Of a DNA stretch of 8,383 bases, positions 5,794-8,383 are shown one piece after another (position 1 is the stretch's first letter; each line of letters starts with the position of its first letter). A program made the translations under genes and the position numbers. Source of the stretch: Clostridiales bacterium. Lineage in GTDB: Bacteria; Bacillota; Clostridia; Oscillospirales; Oscillospiraceae. The DNA is taken from the NCBI GenBank assembly GCA_003522945.1, contig DPHR01000119.1, positions 1-8,383 of the forward strand, read 5' to 3'. Under the pieces are notes generated by a model. It did not search any database. It saw only the letters and a program-made list of their open reading frames with translations, and had not been told where the DNA came from.

Positions 5794-6803
5794 AATGCGC
5801 GATCTACGGCGCCGGTTCTCTCGGAACGGTGCTCGGCGCTTATATGACGAAGGGCGGCGTCCCCGTTGAACTCGTCAACCGCAACCGCGCCCATGTGGAC
5901 GCGCTGCGCGAAAAGGGCGCGCACATCACCGGCACGGTGGACTTCTCCACGCCGGTGACGGCCATCACCCCGGAGGAGATGACTGCGCCCTACGACGTCA
6001 TTTTCCTTATGACGAAGCAGCTGCACAACAAGGAAGTGGTCACCTTCCTGAAGCCCCTGCTCGCGCCCGACGGCGTGATCGTCACGTTCCAGAACGGCAT
6101 CCCCGAGCCAGGCATCGCCGAGATCGTCGGCGAGAGCCATACGATCGGCTGCGTGGTCGAGTGGGGCGCAACGATGGACGCTCCCGGCGAGTGCGTGCTC
6201 ACGAGCGACCCGGACAGCCTTTCGTTCCATATGGGCGGCATGCAGGGCGTTTCGGACGCAAAGCTCGCGGAGGTTCGTTCTCTGCTTGAGAAAATGTGCC
6301 CGGTGGCGATGGAGGATAATCTCCTCGGCGCGCGCTGGTCGAAGCTCCTCATCAACGCGACGTTCTCCGGTCTCGGCACCGTTGTGGGCGGCGTGTTCGG
6401 CGATGTGAGCGAGAAGAAGGACGCCCGGCGCGTTGCGGTGCGCTGCATGAAGGAGTGCATCGACGTCGGCCACGCTGCGGGCGCGACGTTCGCGCCCGTA
6501 CAGGGCAAGGACCTTACGAAGCTGTTCTATTATAAAAACGGCTTCAAGCGCGCCATTGCGGAGTTTCTTGTGCCCATCGCAATGAAAAAGCACCGCGCCA
6601 TCGAGCCGTCCATGCTGCAGGATCTCAAAAAGGGCAAGCCCTGCGAGATCGACGCGATCAACGGCGTCGTGTGCGAATGGGGCCGCAAGTGCGGTGCTCC
6701 TACGCCCATCAACGACCGCATCGTCGAGATCGTAAAAAAGGAGCAGGCCGGGGAACTCCCGCTTGAGGAAAAGAATATCCGCTTCTTTGACGATCTGCTG
6801 TAA
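5790..6803 (+). CDS. Ketopantoate reductase (ApbA/PanE) family NAD(P)H-dependent reductase
   Basis: A 337-residue cytoplasmic oxidoreductase. The N terminus is a Rossmann fold with YGAGSLGTVLGAY (6-18), and FQNGIP (100-105) supplies the conserved Asn102. The C-terminal helical domain has RWSKLLINATFSGLG (182-196) with the catalytic-type Lys185 and Asn189, and CEIDAINGVV (285-294) with Glu286, followed by CGAPTPIND (301-309). These match the Asn, Lys and Glu active-site triad of E. coli PanE, so the enzyme should be active. Family members reduce 2-oxo acids to D-2-hydroxy acids; ketopantoate is one of several substrates. The start at 5790 overlaps the previous stop by 4 bases (ATGA) with no strong ribosome binding site, indicating coupling to the aconitase X subunits rather than to pantothenate genes. 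A pantothenate role is therefore not assumed. The likely job is reduction of the 2-oxo or imino product made by aconitase X, which is an inference. Confidence 0.85.
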   Translation: MKCAIYGAGSLGTVLGAYMTKGGVPVELVNRNRAHVDALREKGAHITGTVDFSTPVTAITPEEMTAPYDVIFLMTKQLHNKEVVTFLKPLLAPDGVIVTFQNGIPEPGIAEIVGESHTIGCVVEWGATMDAPGECVLTSDPDSLSFHMGGMQGVSDAKLAEVRSLLEKMCPVAMEDNLLGARWSKLLINATFSGLGTVVGGVFGDVSEKKDARRVAVRCMKECIDVGHAAGATFAPVQGKDLTKLFYYKNGFKRAIAEFLVPIAMKKHRAIEPSMLQDLKKGKPCEIDAINGVVCEWGRKCGAPTPINDRIVEIVKKEQAGELPLEEKNIRFFDDLL

Positions 6804-6816
6804 ACCGAATAAGCAA

Positions 6817-6845
6817 ATGCCCCTCGGCCTTCCGCCGAGGGGCAT
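6817..6845. terminator. Bidirectional terminator between convergent operons
   Basis: ATGCCCCTCGGC (6817-6828) and GCCGAGGGGCAT (6834-6845) form a perfect 12-bp, GC-rich stem with a 5-base loop. Downstream on the plus strand comes CTGTATATTGTTTATAT, which is T-rich but interrupted. On the minus strand TTTGCTTATT follows. It starts 14 bases after the plus-strand stop and lies 28 bases beyond the minus-strand stop, in the 70-base gap between converging genes. Confidence 0.85.
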
Positions 6846-6873
6846 CTGTATATTGTTTATATATGCGGCGTCG

Positions 6874-7479
6874 TCATTTTTCGGCAAAAAACTCTTCGCA
6901 AAAGCGATTCCATTTTGCTTCATACTCTGCATGGGATACGAGCGTCATATCTTTCGGAGTGAAGATCCCGCGCCGGTTGGCTTCCTCTGCGAACGCATAG
7001 ATATAGTCACTTGAAGTCTCGATCACGCCGCGGACATGATCCCAGCCCTGCATTACGGCATAATAAAGCCGGGTGTGTCCGTCCAGAGAAATGTATCTCC
7101 CGTTATAGGGAAGCAATTGCAGGACGATATCCTCCGGTTTGTGAATGAAGGTGCGGATTGCCGCGATTTTTTCTTCATCTACGAAGAACTGCGACGGTTG
7201 GATATTATCCAGAGAGACCGTCAGACGTTCCATCTGTGGGAGTGCCAGCAGGATGCTTTTATGCGAATCGTAAAACGTTGTGATATGCGGCGCATAGAAG
7301 CAAAATTCCTCAATGGCCTTTTGGTATGCGTGTGGGTTCTCCCCTCGGACGATTGCTTCAAAATCGGAAACGATCTCAACCTCGCAGGGTTCGCCGTCTA
7401 TGAGAAAGCCTCCATGCTGGTAAAGAACGTTTTTTGCAAACCGGGCGTCGTCATAGGAGTTTATCCGTTGAATTTCCAT
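6874..7479 (-). CDS. Hypothetical protein with ParB/sulfiredoxin-like DGHTR motif
   Basis: A 201-residue soluble protein, not recognised as a named gene. Its C-terminal half resembles the ParB/sulfiredoxin fold: LTVSLDNIQPSQFFVDEEKI (86-105) looks like the usual opening strand and IxPS segment. YISLDGHTRLYYAV (129-142) then matches the DGHxR nucleotide- or phosphate-binding motif of that fold, followed by GWDHVRGVIE (145-154). The N-terminal ~80 residues and the C-terminal region rich in aromatic residues (KWNRFCEEFF, 189-198) have no recognised match. A cytoplasmic role is likely since no signal or membrane segment is visible. The start at 7479 is chosen because it follows the stop of the CLC gene by 17 bases, with a weak AGGG ribosome binding site (7491-7494 on the complement). 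Reading farther upstream in this frame only gives an Arg-rich translation of the CLC gene. The gene is clearly less GC-rich (about 43% in a sampled 60 bases against 78% in a sampled part of the CLC gene), suggesting separate origin. It is probably co-transcribed with the CLC gene. Confidence 0.65.
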   Translation of the reverse strand: MEIQRINSYDDARFAKNVLYQHGGFLIDGEPCEVEIVSDFEAIVRGENPHAYQKAIEEFCFYAPHITTFYDSHKSILLALPQMERLTVSLDNIQPSQFFVDEEKIAAIRTFIHKPEDIVLQLLPYNGRYISLDGHTRLYYAVMQGWDHVRGVIETSSDYIYAFAEEANRRGIFTPKDMTLVSHAEYEAKWNRFCEEFFAEK

Positions 7480-7496
7480 TTTCGGTCTATCCCTGC

Positions 7497-8383
7497 TCAA
7501 TCGGTATAGCGGTTGATGAATTCGGCGCGGATCTTGGAATAGACGATCTTCTGCTCCTTGTAAAGGCCGAAGTTTGCCGAGAGCATGAAGCTGATGGCGG
7601 CGGCGATGGCATAGTACTGGATGTTTGCCCCGCCGAACATCTCCACGCCGAGGAATATGGCGCTGATCGGGCAGTTGAGCGAGCCGCAGAACATGCCGAG
7701 CAGCCCCACCGCCGCGCCGAGCCCCGGCGCGAGTCCGAAGAGATCGCCGAGCACGCATCCGGCGGTCGCGCCGATGAACATGGCCGGGACGATCTCGCCG
7801 CCCTTGTAGCCGGTCGTCATCGTGAGCACGGTGAAGAGCATTTTGAGCGCGAACGCCTCCGGGCGGGCATGTCCCTGCATGGCGGCGGCGATCACGTCCA
7901 TGCCCGCGCCGTTATAATCCCGCGTGCCGAGCAGCACGGAGAGCAGCACGACGGCGCTGCCGCCGAGAAAGACACGCAGGTAGCTGTTCGGGACGGCTTT
8001 GCCAAGCGCTTTCCCGCCCTGCCGCAGCGCGATGCAGTAGACGATGCTCAGCACCGCGCACGCCGCCGCGATAGCGACGACCGTTCCGGCGCTCGCCCAC
8101 GTAAACGGCACGGCCGCGCCGAGCGGGAACGTCTCCGCCGCCGCGCCGAGCGCGCTGGCAAGATATGCCGCCGTGAGCGACGCGGTAAGGCACGGCAGAA
8201 TGGCGGAAAAGTGAAGGATGCCGACGCTTGCGACCTCCATTGCGAACACCGCCGCCGTGAGCGGCGAGCCGAAGAGCGCGGAGAACACGCTGCTCATGCC
8301 GCACATGACGATGAGGTGTATGTCCTTTTCGTCAAGCTTGAGCGCCCTGCCCAGCTGATAGCCGAGCACGCCGCCGAGCTGCA
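7497..8383 (-). CDS. CLC-family anion transporter, CLC-F (fluoride)-like, 3' part
   Basis: The last ~295 residues of a CLC-type membrane protein, open at the window edge. The first visible residues, QLGGVLGYQLGR, directly follow the position of the helix F selectivity motif (GxEGP or GREGx), which lies just outside the window. Next come MCGMSSVFSALFGSPLTAAV (complement of ~8250-8309) and FAMEV (~8232-8246), then several transmembrane segments. Helix N reads GYKGGEIVPAMFIGATAG, where ordinary CLC chloride proteins have GxFxP. The GGE(I/V)xP form, the FGSP segment, FAMEV, and the late FCGSLNCPISAIFLGVEMFGG are more like fluoride-exporting CLC-F proteins than CLC-ec1. The protein ends soon after YKEQKIVYSK with no CBS domains. 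The expected role is F-/H+ exchange or anion transport across the cytoplasmic membrane. The CLC-F assignment is a judgement from motifs; CLC superfamily membership is firm. A fluoride riboswitch would be expected upstream, beyond the window. Confidence 0.88.
   Translation of the reverse strand, partial: QLGGVLGYQLGRALKLDEKDIHLIVMCGMSSVFSALFGSPLTAAVFAMEVASVGILHFSAILPCLTASLTAAYLASALGAAAETFPLGAAVPFTWASAGTVVAIAAACAVLSIVYCIALRQGGKALGKAVPNSYLRVFLGGSAVVLLSVLLGTRDYNGAGMDVIAAAMQGHARPEAFALKMLFTVLTMTTGYKGGEIVPAMFIGATAGCVLGDLFGLAPGLGAAVGLLGMFCGSLNCPISAIFLGVEMFGGANIQYYAIAAAISFMLSANFGLYKEQKIVYSKIRAEFINRYTD

Noticed and set aside
5583..6932. Long minus-strand open frame (449 codons) opposite the PanE-like gene
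   Set aside because: Low-complexity Arg/Ala/His composition, spans the terminator and two real genes, with no motif. The plus-strand reading has complete catalytic residues.
6763..7014. Plus-strand open frame of 83 codons across the convergent gap
   Set aside because: It runs through the terminator hairpin and has no ribosome binding site or motif.
7036..7509. Plus-strand open frame of 157 codons opposite the ParB/Srx-like gene
   Set aside because: Its composition looks protein-like because the region is less GC-rich, but it has no ribosome binding site or recognisable motif. The minus strand has the DGHTR motif and sits correctly behind the CLC gene.
7480..7758. N-terminal extension of the ParB/Srx-like frame into the CLC gene
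   Set aside because: The 93 extra residues are an Arg-rich shadow of the CLC coding sequence. The CLC stop and a weak ribosome binding site precede the ATG at 7479.

Overview
The window (8,383 bases, GC-rich, by eye about 60-65% in most genes) looks like a chromosomal segment of a strictly anaerobic member of the Clostridia, most likely a high-GC gut lineage such as the Oscillospirales. The reasons are a clostridial-type multi-cluster [FeFe] hydrogenase, strong AGGAGG-like ribosome binding sites, sigma-A type promoters with extended TGnTATAAT -10 boxes, and compact operons. The taxonomic placement is an inference; there is no rRNA or tRNA in the window.

Layout. (1) Bases 1-2447, plus strand: the 3' part of a GltD-like FAD/NAD(P)H oxidoreductase, overlapping by 7 bases a complete 573-residue [FeFe] hydrogenase. 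The pair would move electrons between NAD(P)H or a ferredoxin-like carrier and H2, and matches the 'glutamate synthase-linked' (group A2) arrangement. A hairpin plus T-rich tract ends this operon. (2) Bases 2534-4015, plus strand: a single polytopic membrane protein of the O-antigen ligase/Wzy-C superfamily, with its own promoter overlapping the upstream terminator. (3) Bases 4071-6803, plus strand: a tight three-gene operon made of the large subunit of aconitase X, its small (DUF126) subunit and a ketopantoate-reductase (ApbA/PanE) family protein. Its very good promoter starts inside the 3' end of the previous gene. The gene spacing (1 base, then a 4-base ATGA overlap) argues for one pathway: an aconitase-X dehydration followed by reduction of the resulting 2-oxo or imino acid. 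The substrate cannot be read from the sequence. (4) Bases 6817-6845: a perfect 12-bp hairpin that serves as a terminator between converging operons. (5) Bases 8383-6874, minus strand: the 3' part of a CLC-family anion transporter with features of the fluoride-exporting CLC-F branch. It is followed after 17 bases by a small AT-richer gene of unknown function with a ParB/sulfiredoxin-like DGHTR motif.

The most interesting items are the aconitase X/PanE-like triad, whose active-site motifs differ from the usual family signatures; the low-GC ParB/Srx-like gene coupled to a CLC-F-like transporter; and the GltD-linked hydrogenase. No mobile elements, CRISPR arrays, tRNA or rRNA genes were seen.
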